Below are positions 7,779 through 18,054 of a DNA stretch of 62,984 nucleotides, in pieces (the first letter of the stretch is position 1; every line of letters starts with the position of its first letter). The position numbers and the translations under genes were made by a program. Source of the stretch: Candidatus Saccharimonadota bacterium. GTDB lineage: Bacteria > Patescibacteriota > Saccharimonadia > Saccharimonadales > Saccharimonadaceae. Location: positions 1-62,984 of the forward strand of contig JAFWMY010000016.1 of NCBI GenBank assembly GCA_017545485.1, given 5' to 3'. Below the pieces are notes generated by a model. It did no database searches. It had not been told where the DNA came from and saw nothing but the letters and a program-made list of their open reading frames with translations.

Positions 7779-7961
7779 GTGAAAAGAACAAAAACAAAGA
7801 GTATTTTTGGGGCGTTGTGTTTGTTTTTTGCTATTTCATTATTTTCTGTATTTTTAAGTATTTCTTTTACACGGCAAATACGTAACAGGGGTGTGCATAA
7901 GAAGCAAAATACCCCTGTTAAACAGGGGTGTTTTTACACGGAAATTGGGGGTCAAAAATGA
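7779..7961 (+). CDS. Small basic membrane protein (GTG start) with a terminator inside the frame
   Basis: 60 codons from GTG 7779, preceded by AAAAAGG at 7765-7771. The product has a basic N-terminus (KRTKTK), one hydrophobic helix at about residues 9-29 and a basic tail. An intrinsic terminator (7911-7931) lies upstream of the TAG/TGA region, so most transcripts would end before the stop codon at 7959-7961. Either the reading frame is fortuitous, or the message is a nonstop mRNA, as known for arfA in enterobacteria. I do not recognise the family. Confidence 0.4.
   Translation: MKRTKTKSIFGALCLFFAISLFSVFLSISFTRQIRNRGVHKKQNTPVKQGCFYTEIGGQK
7911..7936. terminator. Intrinsic terminator, probably bidirectional
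   Basis: ACCCCTG-TTAAA-CAGGGGT followed by GTTTTT. It would stop the small-ORF transcript on the plus strand and tRNA-Cys readthrough on the minus strand. An upstream copy of the right arm (AACAGGGGTGT, 7884-7894) can compete for the same pairing. Confidence 0.75.
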
Positions 7962-7971
7962 ACTAACCACC

Positions 7972-8045
7972 TGGAGGTGCCTACCGGAATTGAACCGGTG
8001 TACGCGGTTTTGCAGACCGCTGCGTAACCACTCCGCCAAAGCACC
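7972..8045 (-). tRNA. tRNA-Cys (GCA)
   Basis: On the minus strand the acceptor GGTGCTT pairs with AGGCACC, the anticodon loop is CTGCAAA on GCGGT/ACCGC, the discriminator is U as expected for cysteine, and CCA is encoded. Confidence 0.95.
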
Positions 8046-8062
8046 ATGTAGTATTTATTATA

Positions 8063-8995
8063 TCACATTTGAAGTAAGACTATGCCAAGAACGACTAAAA
8101 ATGTGGCGATGAGATGGACTATAATGGATTTGCGATCAAGTTTTTCGCGACCGAATTTTGGCCAAATAAGAGTGAGTAAAATACCAAGGAAAAATATAAC
8201 GATGGGTTCTGCGGAGTCTGAGGCGGCAGATGCTAAAGCGACGGTGGGGGCGAGAATTAGACCGGCACGATAGGCAACGCTTTTAATAACACTGAAGATG
8301 AAATTGATACTGAGAGGGACTATGAGTTTGGACTTGTATTTTTTGGTGACGGAGGTGAAACGTTTGCGCCATTTTGGCATGCATATGACTATAGCTACAT
8401 TGGAAATGCCCATACCGAGATAGAAGAAAGCAATTTCGCCAATAAAACCTAAGTGATTAGTTTCTAAGGCATTGGTTTTAACGAAAATGAGATTGCCAAT
8501 TACTGCAAAAAGTATATAGAGAAAAGCGTAAATGACGGCACGGATTTTGATTTTGCGACTGCGCTTTCGCGCGTTTAAAACGATGATAAGTGGGGCGAGG
8601 AGGATGACTGGGATGGCGATTAATTGATAAAGCGAAAATGATTCGCCAAGGAAGGCCCATCCTAGAACTAAATATAGTATTGGGGCTAATTGAACAAAAA
8701 TTCCAAGATTAGTTGACTCTTCAATTTCTAGGGCTTTGTAATAGGGAATTCCACCTAGAGTGTATAGAGCACCGGCAAAAATGGTAATTAAATAAATATA
8801 AGGTTCGGTTTGTCCAAAATTGAAACTGATTACCGCCATAAGTATAATAGCAACCAGGATATCGCCTATGGCGACGAGACATTTTTGTGAGGCGGCAAGT
8901 TTTCCTTTAAAAAACGTATCAGAAATGTAGTTATCTATAAAAATACGAATGGCATCTAAAAATGTGGCAAATAAAACTAGAAGTAGCCAATTCAT
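8063..8995 (-). CDS. EamA/DMT-superfamily transporter
   Basis: 310 residues and almost entirely hydrophobic, with about ten predicted membrane helices in two five-helix halves; family members carry metabolites or drugs. The first half contains the segment GALYTLGGIPYYKALEIEE and the second GLILAPTVALASAASDSAEP, both at the positions of the conserved EamA motifs. The start overlaps the antiporter stop by 4 nt (ATGA), so the two are co-transcribed. Substrate unknown. Confidence 0.8.
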   Translation of the reverse strand: MNWLLLVLFATFLDAIRIFIDNYISDTFFKGKLAASQKCLVAIGDILVAIILMAVISFNFGQTEPYIYLITIFAGALYTLGGIPYYKALEIEESTNLGIFVQLAPILYLVLGWAFLGESFSLYQLIAIPVILLAPLIIVLNARKRSRKIKIRAVIYAFLYILFAVIGNLIFVKTNALETNHLGFIGEIAFFYLGMGISNVAIVICMPKWRKRFTSVTKKYKSKLIVPLSINFIFSVIKSVAYRAGLILAPTVALASAASDSAEPIVIFFLGILLTLIWPKFGREKLDRKSIIVHLIATFLVVLGIVLLQM

Positions 8996-9975
8996 GCTGC
9001 GATTGCTCCGTATACGATATAACCATAATATAATAGGAATATTATTAACATGAGGATGCCTTCGGCGCGAGTGATTTTATGATTATTGCGAGCGAGGACG
9101 CAAATTAAGAAGGCCGAGAAAACGAGCATTATTAAATCTATAATCTCAAAGTTTTCTGGGGAGATGCCGCCAGAAATTGCGATTGGTAGAGCTAGCACAA
9201 TGCAAATATTGAAGATATTACTACCGACAATATTGCCGACAAGGAGATCGGACTCGCCTTTTTTGGCGGCGGTAATGGTGGTGACAAGTTCTGGGAGGGA
9301 AGTGCCAAGCGCGATAATGCTAAGAGAAATAACACGTTCGGAGATACCGATGGCGCTGGCGACAAATGAGGCAGAACTAACGACTAGTTGGCTGCCACCA
9401 ACTACACCGATAAGGCCAAGAATGACAAATAAGAAAGATTTACCGAGTTTGTATTTTGGTTTTTCGGTTTCCTTTTTGGCGGATTTGCCACGACGATTTT
9501 TGCGTGCCATGGCGATGAGATAATAAAGGAAAATACCAAAGAATAATAAACAGATAATAGCATCTGCGCGTGAAAAAGTGTTGGTGATGGCTTCGGCGAG
9601 ACTGGTGTCTAAAAGTAGAATGATAAGCGCAGTAGAGATAAGAAGAAGAAGTGGGAGTTCTTTAGAAACAGTGTCTTTTTTAACTCTGATTGGACGAATG
9701 ATGGCAGCTACACCGATAAGAAGTAAGACATTAATTATGTTACTACCGATGACGTTGCCAACTAGAATATCTGTACTTCCATTAAATAGGGATGAAAAGG
9801 AAACAGCAAGCTCCGGGGCGCCAGTGCCAAAGGCGACGATAGTGAGGCCAATGAGAAGCTTGCTAACCTTAAAATTTGATGCGACTGAAGAAGCCCCATC
9901 TACGAGCCAGTCTGCGCCTTTGATAAGTAGTATAAAACCAATAACTAGGAGTAAAATTTGAAAAATAATTTCCAT
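8992..9975 (-). CDS. Calcium/sodium antiporter (CaCA family, YrbG-like)
   Basis: 327 residues from ATG 9975; upstream in-frame ATGs are rejected because they lie in the promoter and near tRNA-Gly. The two inverted alpha-repeats of the family are plain: GTGAPELAVSFSS with GNVIGSNIINVLL in the first half, and GTSLPELVTTITA with GNIVGSNIFNIC in the second. Each half carries the Glu and Asn/Ser residues that bind cation. About ten membrane helices are predicted, with a basic loop (RKNRRGKSAKKE) between halves. It would exchange Ca2+ for Na+ or H+ across the inner membrane. Confidence 0.9.
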   Translation of the reverse strand: MEIIFQILLLVIGFILLIKGADWLVDGASSVASNFKVSKLLIGLTIVAFGTGAPELAVSFSSLFNGSTDILVGNVIGSNIINVLLLIGVAAIIRPIRVKKDTVSKELPLLLLISTALIILLLDTSLAEAITNTFSRADAIICLLFFGIFLYYLIAMARKNRRGKSAKKETEKPKYKLGKSFLFVILGLIGVVGGSQLVVSSASFVASAIGISERVISLSIIALGTSLPELVTTITAAKKGESDLLVGNIVGSNIFNICIVLALPIAISGGISPENFEIIDLIMLVFSAFLICVLARNNHKITRAEGILMLIIFLLYYGYIVYGAIAA

Positions 9976-9994
9976 TACGGTTATGATTATATCA
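9976..9994 (-). promoter_or_regulatory. Promoter of the antiporter-EamA operon
   Basis: Minus-strand TGA-TATAAT followed by 10 nt and ATG 9975, predicting a leader of about 4 nt. Confidence 0.55.
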
Positions 9995-10049
9995 TAAAAT
10001 GGCTTGATATTACCAAACAAAAAAAGCTCCGACTGGAGCAAATTTGACG

Positions 10050-10126
10050 TGGTGCGAGCGAAGAGACTCTAACTCTCGACCTCTTCCTTGGCAAGGAAGC
10101 GCTCTAAACAACTGAGCTACGCTCGC
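10050..10126 (-). tRNA. tRNA-Gly (GCC)
   Basis: On the minus strand the acceptor GCGAGCG pairs with CGCTCGC, the anticodon loop is TTGCCAA on CTTCC/GGAAG, the discriminator is A and CCA is encoded at 10050-10052. The D-arm (GCTCAGTTGTTTAGAGC) is standard. Confidence 0.95.
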
Positions 10127-10172
10127 ACGTGAGTATATTATATCATACATTTTAATTATTTGCGCAAAAAAG

Positions 10173-10207
10173 TGATATAATGGTTATATAAAGAAAAGGA
10201 GAATAAA
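10173..10207 (+). promoter_or_regulatory. Promoter and Shine-Dalgarno leader of lemA
   Basis: TGA-TATAAT (10173-10181), then a leader of about 20 nt ending in AAAGGAG and ATG 10208. This is one of the leadered genes of the window. Confidence 0.6.
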
Positions 10208-10786
10208 ATGCCTACATGGGGAATTATATTACTTGTCATAATCATAGTTGCGGTTGCAATTATTAGTTTTATTGCGGGTATTTACAACAGTTTAGTAAAA
10301 CTAGACGAGCGCGTAAATGAAGCTTGGTCCGACATTACGGTGCAACTCAAGTATCGTGCGGATTTAATTCCGAACGTAGTTGAAACCGTTAAGGGTTATG
10401 CCAAACACGAAAAAGAAACTTTCCAAATGGTGACGGAAGCTCGTACTGCTGCGATGGGCGCAAAAACTGTAAAACAGGCAGCTGAAGCTGAGAAAGAAAT
10501 GCAAACAGCACTTGGGCGAATTTTTGCAATTGCAGAAGCTTATCCAGAACTTAAAGCAAATGAAAACTTTGTAAAATTGCAAGAGCAACTTCAGGATGTT
10601 GAAGATAAAATCCAGGCTGCACGTAGATTTTATAATGCAGGTGCGAAAGATCTTAACACTAAAATTAAAACTTTCCCAACTAACATAGTTAATAATTTCA
10701 TTGGTCATTTTAAGAAGCGTGATTATTTTGATGTTGATGACGCTGAGAAAGCAAAAATTAAAGACGCGCCTGAAGTTAAGTTTTAA
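10208..10786 (+). CDS. lemA: LemA family protein
   Basis: 192 residues. One N-terminal membrane helix (residues 4-26) is followed by the LemA helical domain, recognised from YNSLVKLDERVNEAW, LKYRADLIPNVVETVKGY, and RRFYNAGAKDLNTKI. LemA proteins place an N-terminal helix in the membrane with the domain facing outside or in the periplasmic space; their biochemical role is not established. It is followed by htpX, the usual partner in many genomes, which supports the call. Confidence 0.92.
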   Translation: MPTWGIILLVIIIVAVAIISFIAGIYNSLVKLDERVNEAWSDITVQLKYRADLIPNVVETVKGYAKHEKETFQMVTEARTAAMGAKTVKQAAEAEKEMQTALGRIFAIAEAYPELKANENFVKLQEQLQDVEDKIQAARRFYNAGAKDLNTKIKTFPTNIVNNFIGHFKKRDYFDVDDAEKAKIKDAPEVKF

Positions 10787-10859
10787 AAACATCATATTAT
10801 GATTTTTTACACCTCTGTTAAAATGGCGATGTAGTTTTTAAAACATGGAGTTATGATAA

Positions 10860-11738
10860 ATGTATAAGCAGATTGCAGAAAATAAACGGAGAACAGTTTT
10901 TATCATTATCGGTTTTGTGGTGATGGTAGGTGTGATTGCTGGTTTGTTTGCTTGGTACTATCAAAATGCATGGGTAGCGGTTTGGACAATACTGATTGCA
11001 ATTGTATATGCGCTGTTTCAATATTATGCGTCTGGAACAATTGCGATGGCAATGACTGGCGCAAAAGAAATAGTTAAAAAAGATAACCCGCGTTTTTATA
11101 ACATTGTTGAAAACTTATCTATCACGACTGGGCTGCCTATGCCAAAAGTTTATATTGTGCAGGATCCGGCTCCGAATGCGTTTGCAACAGGACGTGATCC
11201 TAAACACGCTTCGGTGGCGGCGACGACGGGTCTTTTGGATATTATGGATGATAAAGAATTGACGGCTGTGATGGCGCATGAAATGTCGCATGTAAAAAAT
11301 TATGACATCCGTGTGTCCATGATTGTGTTTGGTTTGGTATGTGTGATTGGGCTGATATCGGACGTGGCGTTTAGAATGATGTTTTATGGCAATAGGCGTC
11401 GCAATAATGAAGGTAGCCCGATGGGATATTTGCTAGTTATTATAGCTGCTATTTTATCTCCTCTTGTGGCGGCTTTGGCACAAATGGCGGTGTCGCGACA
11501 AAGAGAATATTTAGCGGATGCTTCTGCGGTAAATATTACGCGATATCCGGAGGGAATGATTGATGCGCTTAAAAAACTGCAATCACATAGTCAACCAATG
11601 AAGAGTCAAAACATTGCAGCGGAGTCAATGTGGATAAATAATCCGCTGAAAAAAGGTTTCTTTAGTAATTTATTATCGTCACATCCGCCAATTGAGAAGC
11701 GAATTGAAAGACTAGAGCATGGCAAAAAGAACTTCTAA
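10860..11738 (+). CDS. htpX: HtpX-like membrane zinc metalloprotease (M48)
   Basis: 292 residues. Two N-terminal helices (residues 12-33 and 38-58) precede the catalytic HEMSH at 140-144 (AVMAHEMSHVKNYD). Two further helices follow, and the third zinc ligand is expected in the glutamate of REYLADASA. HtpX degrades misfolded membrane proteins. The start uses TGGAGT about 8 nt upstream. A 20-nt overlap joins it to the next membrane-protein gene. Confidence 0.92.
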   Translation: MYKQIAENKRRTVFIIIGFVVMVGVIAGLFAWYYQNAWVAVWTILIAIVYALFQYYASGTIAMAMTGAKEIVKKDNPRFYNIVENLSITTGLPMPKVYIVQDPAPNAFATGRDPKHASVAATTGLLDIMDDKELTAVMAHEMSHVKNYDIRVSMIVFGLVCVIGLISDVAFRMMFYGNRRRNNEGSPMGYLLVIIAAILSPLVAALAQMAVSRQREYLADASAVNITRYPEGMIDALKKLQSHSQPMKSQNIAAESMWINNPLKKGFFSNLLSSHPPIEKRIERLEHGKKNF

Positions 11739-12831
11739 AAGTAATAAGAAACCAAAAAATCGCTTTTGGAGACGCTCCTCACGCCCGTCTTCACGGGGTT
11801 CGTCGCTTCGTCCTCGTAGCAACTGCGGATGCCTCCGAAAGCGATTTTCTTGGTTTAAAGACAAGTTTAAAAAAATATTACCTAAACGTGTTAGCCCGCA
11901 TAAGTCTTTTAAACGGTCTTATCGGGAGGATTACGTAAGAGAAACGAATGTTCCTGGCATAATGTATCACATTATGCATAGCTTTCGGATGATTTTTAAG
12001 AATTGGAAATTGTTTTTGCCGCTACTTATCATTGTAGTGATACTGAATGTTGTGTTTATTGGAATTATGAGTGAGGCAAACTATATACAATTTCAAGACA
12101 TAATGGATCAGACTAGTGCGGAGGTGACGGGTGGAGATATAGGCAGTGTAGCAAAGGCTGGGCTGCTCCTCATATCAACAATTACGACTGGAGGTTTGTC
12201 CGGAGATTCTAGCGAAGCGGCGGTAGTATTTGGTGTGATAATATTTTTGATTATTTGGCTTACGACAATTTTCTTATTAAGACACATTATGGCTGGCCAT
12301 AAAGTTAAACTACGTGATGGGCTTTATAATGCCATGACTCCACTTATTTCGTCATTTTTAGTGTTTGTAGTGGCGGTGTTGCAGTGCATTCCGATTTTCA
12401 TTTTGATTATTGCATTTTCGGCGGCGGTAAGGACTGAATTCTTGGCGACGCCATTTTATGCGTTATTGTTTTTTATTTTTGCGGTATTGATGATTTTACT
12501 TTCGGGTTACTTATTGTCGTCCTCATTGATTGCATTTATTGCTGTAAGTGCTCCGGGAATGTATCCTTTGAGAGCCTTAAACACTGCATCAGATTTAATG
12601 ATGGGACGGAGAGTAAGATTTATTATAAGACTAATTGCGCTACTAATTGCGCTTGCTATTGTATGGGTAATTGTAATGTTGCCACTTATACTGTTTGATA
12701 TGTGGATGAAGCAATTTGAGTGGACGGCAGGAATTCCGTTTGTGCCGATTTGTCTGACTATTATGACCTGCTTTACTGCAATTTATGTGACAGTTTATCT
12801 GTATTTGTATTATCGTTGGATGTTAAAAGCG

Positions 12832-12834
<3 letters not shown>
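11719..12834 (+). CDS. Multi-pass membrane protein of unknown function with basic N-terminal tail
   Basis: 371 residues. The first 75 residues are extremely rich in Arg, Lys and Ser (for example RFWRRSSRPSSRGSS), then about six membrane helices follow from residue 92 to the end. It overlaps htpX by 20 nt and is probably co-translated. I do not recognise a family; the hydrophobic pattern resembles DUF-type integral proteins annotated beside proteases and ligases in CPR genomes. The basic tail is cytoplasmic by the positive-inside rule and could bind nucleic acid or lipid headgroups, which is speculation. Confidence 0.75.
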
Positions 12835-14850
<2,016 letters not shown>

Positions 14851-14870
14851 TTTGTTATAATAATTGCACT

Positions 14871-14945
14871 GGTCTCGTAGTATAACGGTTAGTACATCGG
14901 GTTTTCATCCCGACAACGCGGGTTCGACTCCCGCCGAGATCACCA
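14871..14945 (+). tRNA. tRNA-Glu (UUC)
   Basis: The acceptor GGTCTCG pairs with CGAGATC, the anticodon loop TTTTCAT sits on TCGGG/CCCGA, the discriminator is A and CCA is encoded. A TATAAT box lies at 14855-14860 upstream. Confidence 0.95.
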
Positions 14946-14948
14946 CAT

Positions 14949-14970
14949 AAAGACCTGTGAGGTCTTTTTT
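14949..14970 (+). terminator. Intrinsic terminator of tRNA-Glu
   Basis: AAAGACC-TGTGA-GGTCTTT continuing into a T run, directly after the tRNA. Confidence 0.8.
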
Positions 14971-14976
14971 GTTAGC

Positions 14977-15423
14977 TTAGAAATTGCAAGAATATGAAAT
15001 TTTGAGATGATAGGAAGTCTTCGTAAATGGTGGTTCGGGGAAGATTTGAATGATAGTTTTGTCATCATCGCAGTATTGGCGGATATAACTGGCAGTTTCT
15101 GCATTTTTTTCAGCGTTGTGTAAAAGTATTTGATGAAGGGTCAGACGTGAAAAACCACGATCTACATATTTTTGCATGGCTTCTTCTTTGTTTGTTAGGC
15201 TTTGATACTTTTCGGAGCTAGTGTAGTCATCGTAAAAGAAGTTTTCGTAATAGTCGCGGGCAACTTGCTCAATTTTTTGTTGAACGAGATTCTCGTTTTT
15301 GACAAGTGGTAGTATAACTAGGGCAAGGATTACTACGGCCATCGCAGCACAAACGACGAATAGTGAAATTTTTTTAAATGGGGAAGAATTTGTTTTTTTA
15401 GATTTTTTTGTAACTTTACGCAT
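14977..15423 (-). CDS. Single-pass membrane-anchored protein of unknown function
   Basis: 148 residues. A basic N-terminus (RKVTKKSKKTN) is followed by one hydrophobic helix at about residues 22-41 and a mixed-charge domain presumed to be extracytoplasmic. Cysteines occur at two places in the C-terminal third (RQYCDDD and the final YSCNF), which could form a disulfide. The family is not recognised. It is divergent from pyk with a 45-bp gap that carries both promoters. Confidence 0.7.
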   Translation of the reverse strand: MRKVTKKSKKTNSSPFKKISLFVVCAAMAVVILALVILPLVKNENLVQQKIEQVARDYYENFFYDDYTSSEKYQSLTNKEEAMQKYVDRGFSRLTLHQILLHNAEKNAETASYIRQYCDDDKTIIQIFPEPPFTKTSYHLKISYSCNF

Positions 15424-15439
15424 ATATAATATATTACCA
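15424..15439 (-). promoter_or_regulatory. Leaderless-type promoter of the 148-residue membrane protein gene
   Basis: Minus-strand TGG-TAATAT plus 7 nt to ATG 15423. Confidence 0.5.
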
Positions 15440-15453
15440 TATTATTGAACTTA

Positions 15454-15468
15454 TGGTAAGATATTATT
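15454..15468 (+). promoter_or_regulatory. Leaderless-type promoter of pyk
   Basis: TGG-TAAGAT plus 6 nt to ATG 15469; no Shine-Dalgarno site. Confidence 0.55.
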
Positions 15469-16902
15469 ATGAGCAGACTATTTAAGAGAACGAAAATATT
15501 AGCGACGATTGGACCAGCTACTAATACGGCAGAAATGATAGAAAACGTAATTATGGCTGGCGTGAATGGATGTAGGCTAAATTGTTCGCACGGGTCAAAT
15601 GAGGAACGCGACCAGCAAATTAAATGGATTCGTGAAGCAGCCAAGAAAAAAGGTAAAAGTGTTGCAATTTTACAGGATTTGCAAGGTCCGAAGATAAGAT
15701 TAGGAATGTTGAAAGATAATCATTTGGATTTGAAAACTGGCGATGAACTAGTGTTAAAACATGGTGATTTTGAACATGATGGTGGGTTGACAGTGCCGGT
15801 GCAATACAATTTAGCGGAAAAAGTAAAAGTTGGAGAGCCGATTTCTTTGTTTGATGGCAAAATAAATACGGAAGTATTAGAAATTATTTCTGGTACAGAA
15901 GTGAAAGTCAAAGTTTTGAATGACGGCTTTATTATGTCTAAAAAAGGTTTAAATTTGCCTGATACGGATTTTGGTGGAGATATTTTAACCGAGAAAGATA
16001 TTTCTGATATTGAATATGGCGCAAATTGTGATTATGATTATGTGTCTTTGTCGTTTGTGCAATCGGCGGAAGATATTTTGAAATTAAAGCAGTTGTTGCT
16101 GTCTTTAGGCTCTACTGCGAAAGTAATTGCAAAAATTGAAACGAAAAAAGCAATTGCTTCGGATGAGCATTTGGAAGAGATTGTAAAGGCTTCAGATGGC
16201 ATTATGGTAGCGCGTGGTGATATGGCGGTAGAAGCAGGGGCAGAAGTAGTGCCAATAGTTCAGAGAAAACTAATTGCGATGTGTCGGGCGAATGCAAAGC
16301 TATGTATTGTAGCGACACAAATGTTATCTTCTATGGTGGAATCGCCACAGCCGACACGGGCGGAAGTTTCGGATGTTGCAACCGCGGTGATACAAGGTGC
16401 AGATGTAGTGATGTTATCTGATGAGACTGCAAATGGTTCATATCCTTTAGAAGCTGTGCAAGAGATGAAGAAAGTAATATTATATACCCAAAATCATTCA
16501 AGAGTGACGCCAATGTCGGTGATTCCGGATGGTGAAAAATCCGATATATATGATGGAATTTCACACGCTGCAGCGAGATTAGCTGAGAATATTTCAGCAG
16601 ATTTGATTGTTTGTCAAACTGCTTCTGGCGTAACAGCTATGACAATGGCTGCGAATAGACCAAATTTGCCGATTGTCTCAGTAACTTCAAATCCTAGAGT
16701 GGCCAATCAGTTGGCGTTGGTTTTTGCTAACTCGGCTTTCGTGAGACCGTATTCTCCAGAGTTTGGTTATGATTTGGCAGTGGAACTCAAGAAATCTGGT
16801 TATTTACAAACAAGAGATGGCGTGAAAGACTTGACGGCAGTGATTGTATCAGGCGACAGGAATAAGGTTGGGACCGATACAATTAAAGTTAGAAAAATAT
16901 AG
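15469..16902 (+). CDS. pyk: Pyruvate kinase
   Basis: 477 residues. The N-terminal TKILATIGPA, the substrate/Mg region MVARGDMAVEAG and the activation region VVMLSDETANGSYP are all clear matches to pyruvate kinase. It converts phosphoenolpyruvate and ADP to pyruvate and ATP. The C-terminal regulatory domain is present (residues about 345-477) and ends normally. pgk lies convergent just downstream, so two lower-glycolysis steps are neighbours. These are among the few energy-yielding reactions expected in such a reduced genome. Confidence 0.96.
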   Translation: MSRLFKRTKILATIGPATNTAEMIENVIMAGVNGCRLNCSHGSNEERDQQIKWIREAAKKKGKSVAILQDLQGPKIRLGMLKDNHLDLKTGDELVLKHGDFEHDGGLTVPVQYNLAEKVKVGEPISLFDGKINTEVLEIISGTEVKVKVLNDGFIMSKKGLNLPDTDFGGDILTEKDISDIEYGANCDYDYVSLSFVQSAEDILKLKQLLLSLGSTAKVIAKIETKKAIASDEHLEEIVKASDGIMVARGDMAVEAGAEVVPIVQRKLIAMCRANAKLCIVATQMLSSMVESPQPTRAEVSDVATAVIQGADVVMLSDETANGSYPLEAVQEMKKVILYTQNHSRVTPMSVIPDGEKSDIYDGISHAAARLAENISADLIVCQTASGVTAMTMAANRPNLPIVSVTSNPRVANQLALVFANSAFVRPYSPEFGYDLAVELKKSGYLQTRDGVKDLTAVIVSGDRNKVGTDTIKVRKI

Positions 16903-16947
16903 CTTTATTATATAGAGTGAGGTTTTAAGTAAATCAGTTTTGGTAAT

Positions 16948-18000
16948 CTATTTTGTAATAGCTTCTAGACCTGGGAGTTTGTTGCCAAGAAGATATTCTA
17001 GTGAGGCACCACCTCCAGTTGAAACAAGCGAATAATGGAGATTTGGATGATTTTCCATGAGGTTTTCTACGAACCCAGTAGTATCGCCACCGCAAATAAC
17101 TGTAGTAGCATCTTGATGCTCACCAATTACTTCAGCGGCAATTGTGGAGGATGTAGCATAGGCGGGGTCTTCGGCGTAGCCTAGTAAACCATTCCAGATA
17201 ATGGTTTTTGCGTCGGTAATGAAGCCTGCTACTTTTGCTGTAGAAAGGGGACCGATATCTAGTTTTTTACCGGTAGAATCTTCGTCGTAATCTTCGGCGA
17301 CATAGATTTTTGGATTATCCGATTTGTAGCCATCAGCGGCGATTTTGCCGCCAACTACGATTTGATTGGCGGATTTTGTAAACTTATCTATTAGAGGCTG
17401 TTTGTCTTCAACTTTGGCTCCTCCGATAATAAGCAGAACGGGTTTTTCGGGGTTTTTGGTAATTTTGTCTAAATTAGTAACTTCTTTTTCAAGCAATAGA
17501 CCGGCATAGATTGGGAGAAAGTTTTTAATAGCGTCAGTAGAAGCATGAGCGCGGTGAATAACAGCGAATCCGTCTTGAACATAGGCGTCTGCATGAGTGT
17601 CATTGACGATGTTTTGAATAAACGTTTTGTCATTGTTTTCTTCGCCAGGGTTAAAACGCAAGTTTTCTAAAAGAGCAATTTTGGTGTTTTCAGGGATTTT
17701 TATCTCTCCGTTGTCGTTTGGCAATGGGCAAAAACTAATCGTGGTTTTTGGAAGTAGTTTACGAAGAACGTCTGAAACTGGTTTTAGAGAAAATTCAGGA
17801 TTTGGTTTACCTTCGGGGCGTCCAAGATGGGAAATCAAGATGATTTGTTTGGCGCCATTTTCTAGTAAATATTGAATTGTGGGAAGACTGGCACGAATGC
17901 GCAAATCACTGGTGACTTTTTTGTCTTTAATCGGGACGTTGTAATCTACACGTACTAAAAATGTTTTATTTTTTACAGTTAAATCTCTAATCGTTTTCAT
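16948..18000 (-). CDS. pgk: Phosphoglycerate kinase
   Basis: 350 residues from ATG 18000; a longer frame to 18081 would overlap the divergent gene and is rejected. Matches include FLVRVDYNVPI at the N-terminus, HLGRPEG, and the C-terminal GGDTTGFVE with STGGGASLEYL. It makes ATP from 1,3-bisphosphoglycerate. It is about 40 residues shorter than common bacterial PGKs, with compact loops rather than a lost motif. Convergent to pyk. Confidence 0.95.
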   Translation of the reverse strand: MKTIRDLTVKNKTFLVRVDYNVPIKDKKVTSDLRIRASLPTIQYLLENGAKQIILISHLGRPEGKPNPEFSLKPVSDVLRKLLPKTTISFCPLPNDNGEIKIPENTKIALLENLRFNPGEENNDKTFIQNIVNDTHADAYVQDGFAVIHRAHASTDAIKNFLPIYAGLLLEKEVTNLDKITKNPEKPVLLIIGGAKVEDKQPLIDKFTKSANQIVVGGKIAADGYKSDNPKIYVAEDYDEDSTGKKLDIGPLSTAKVAGFITDAKTIIWNGLLGYAEDPAYATSSTIAAEVIGEHQDATTVICGGDTTGFVENLMENHPNLHYSLVSTGGGASLEYLLGNKLPGLEAITK

Positions 18001-18016
18001 GGAATTAATTATAACA
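18001..18016 (-). promoter_or_regulatory. Leaderless-type promoter of pgk
   Basis: Minus-strand TGT-TATAAT plus 7 nt to ATG 18000. Confidence 0.65.
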
Positions 18017-18038
18017 TACTTTACAAATATGCATGCTG

Positions 18039-18054
18039 TGATATAATTATTTAC
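18039..18054 (+). promoter_or_regulatory. Leaderless-type promoter of the HTH-MurA gene
   Basis: TGA-TATAAT plus 7 nt to ATG 18055. It lies 22 bp from the divergent pgk promoter. Confidence 0.6.

Noticed and set aside
9086-9961. Long plus-strand frames opposite the antiporter gene
   Set aside because: They are antisense shadows of a strongly conserved membrane protein, with no ribosome site or plausible protein composition.
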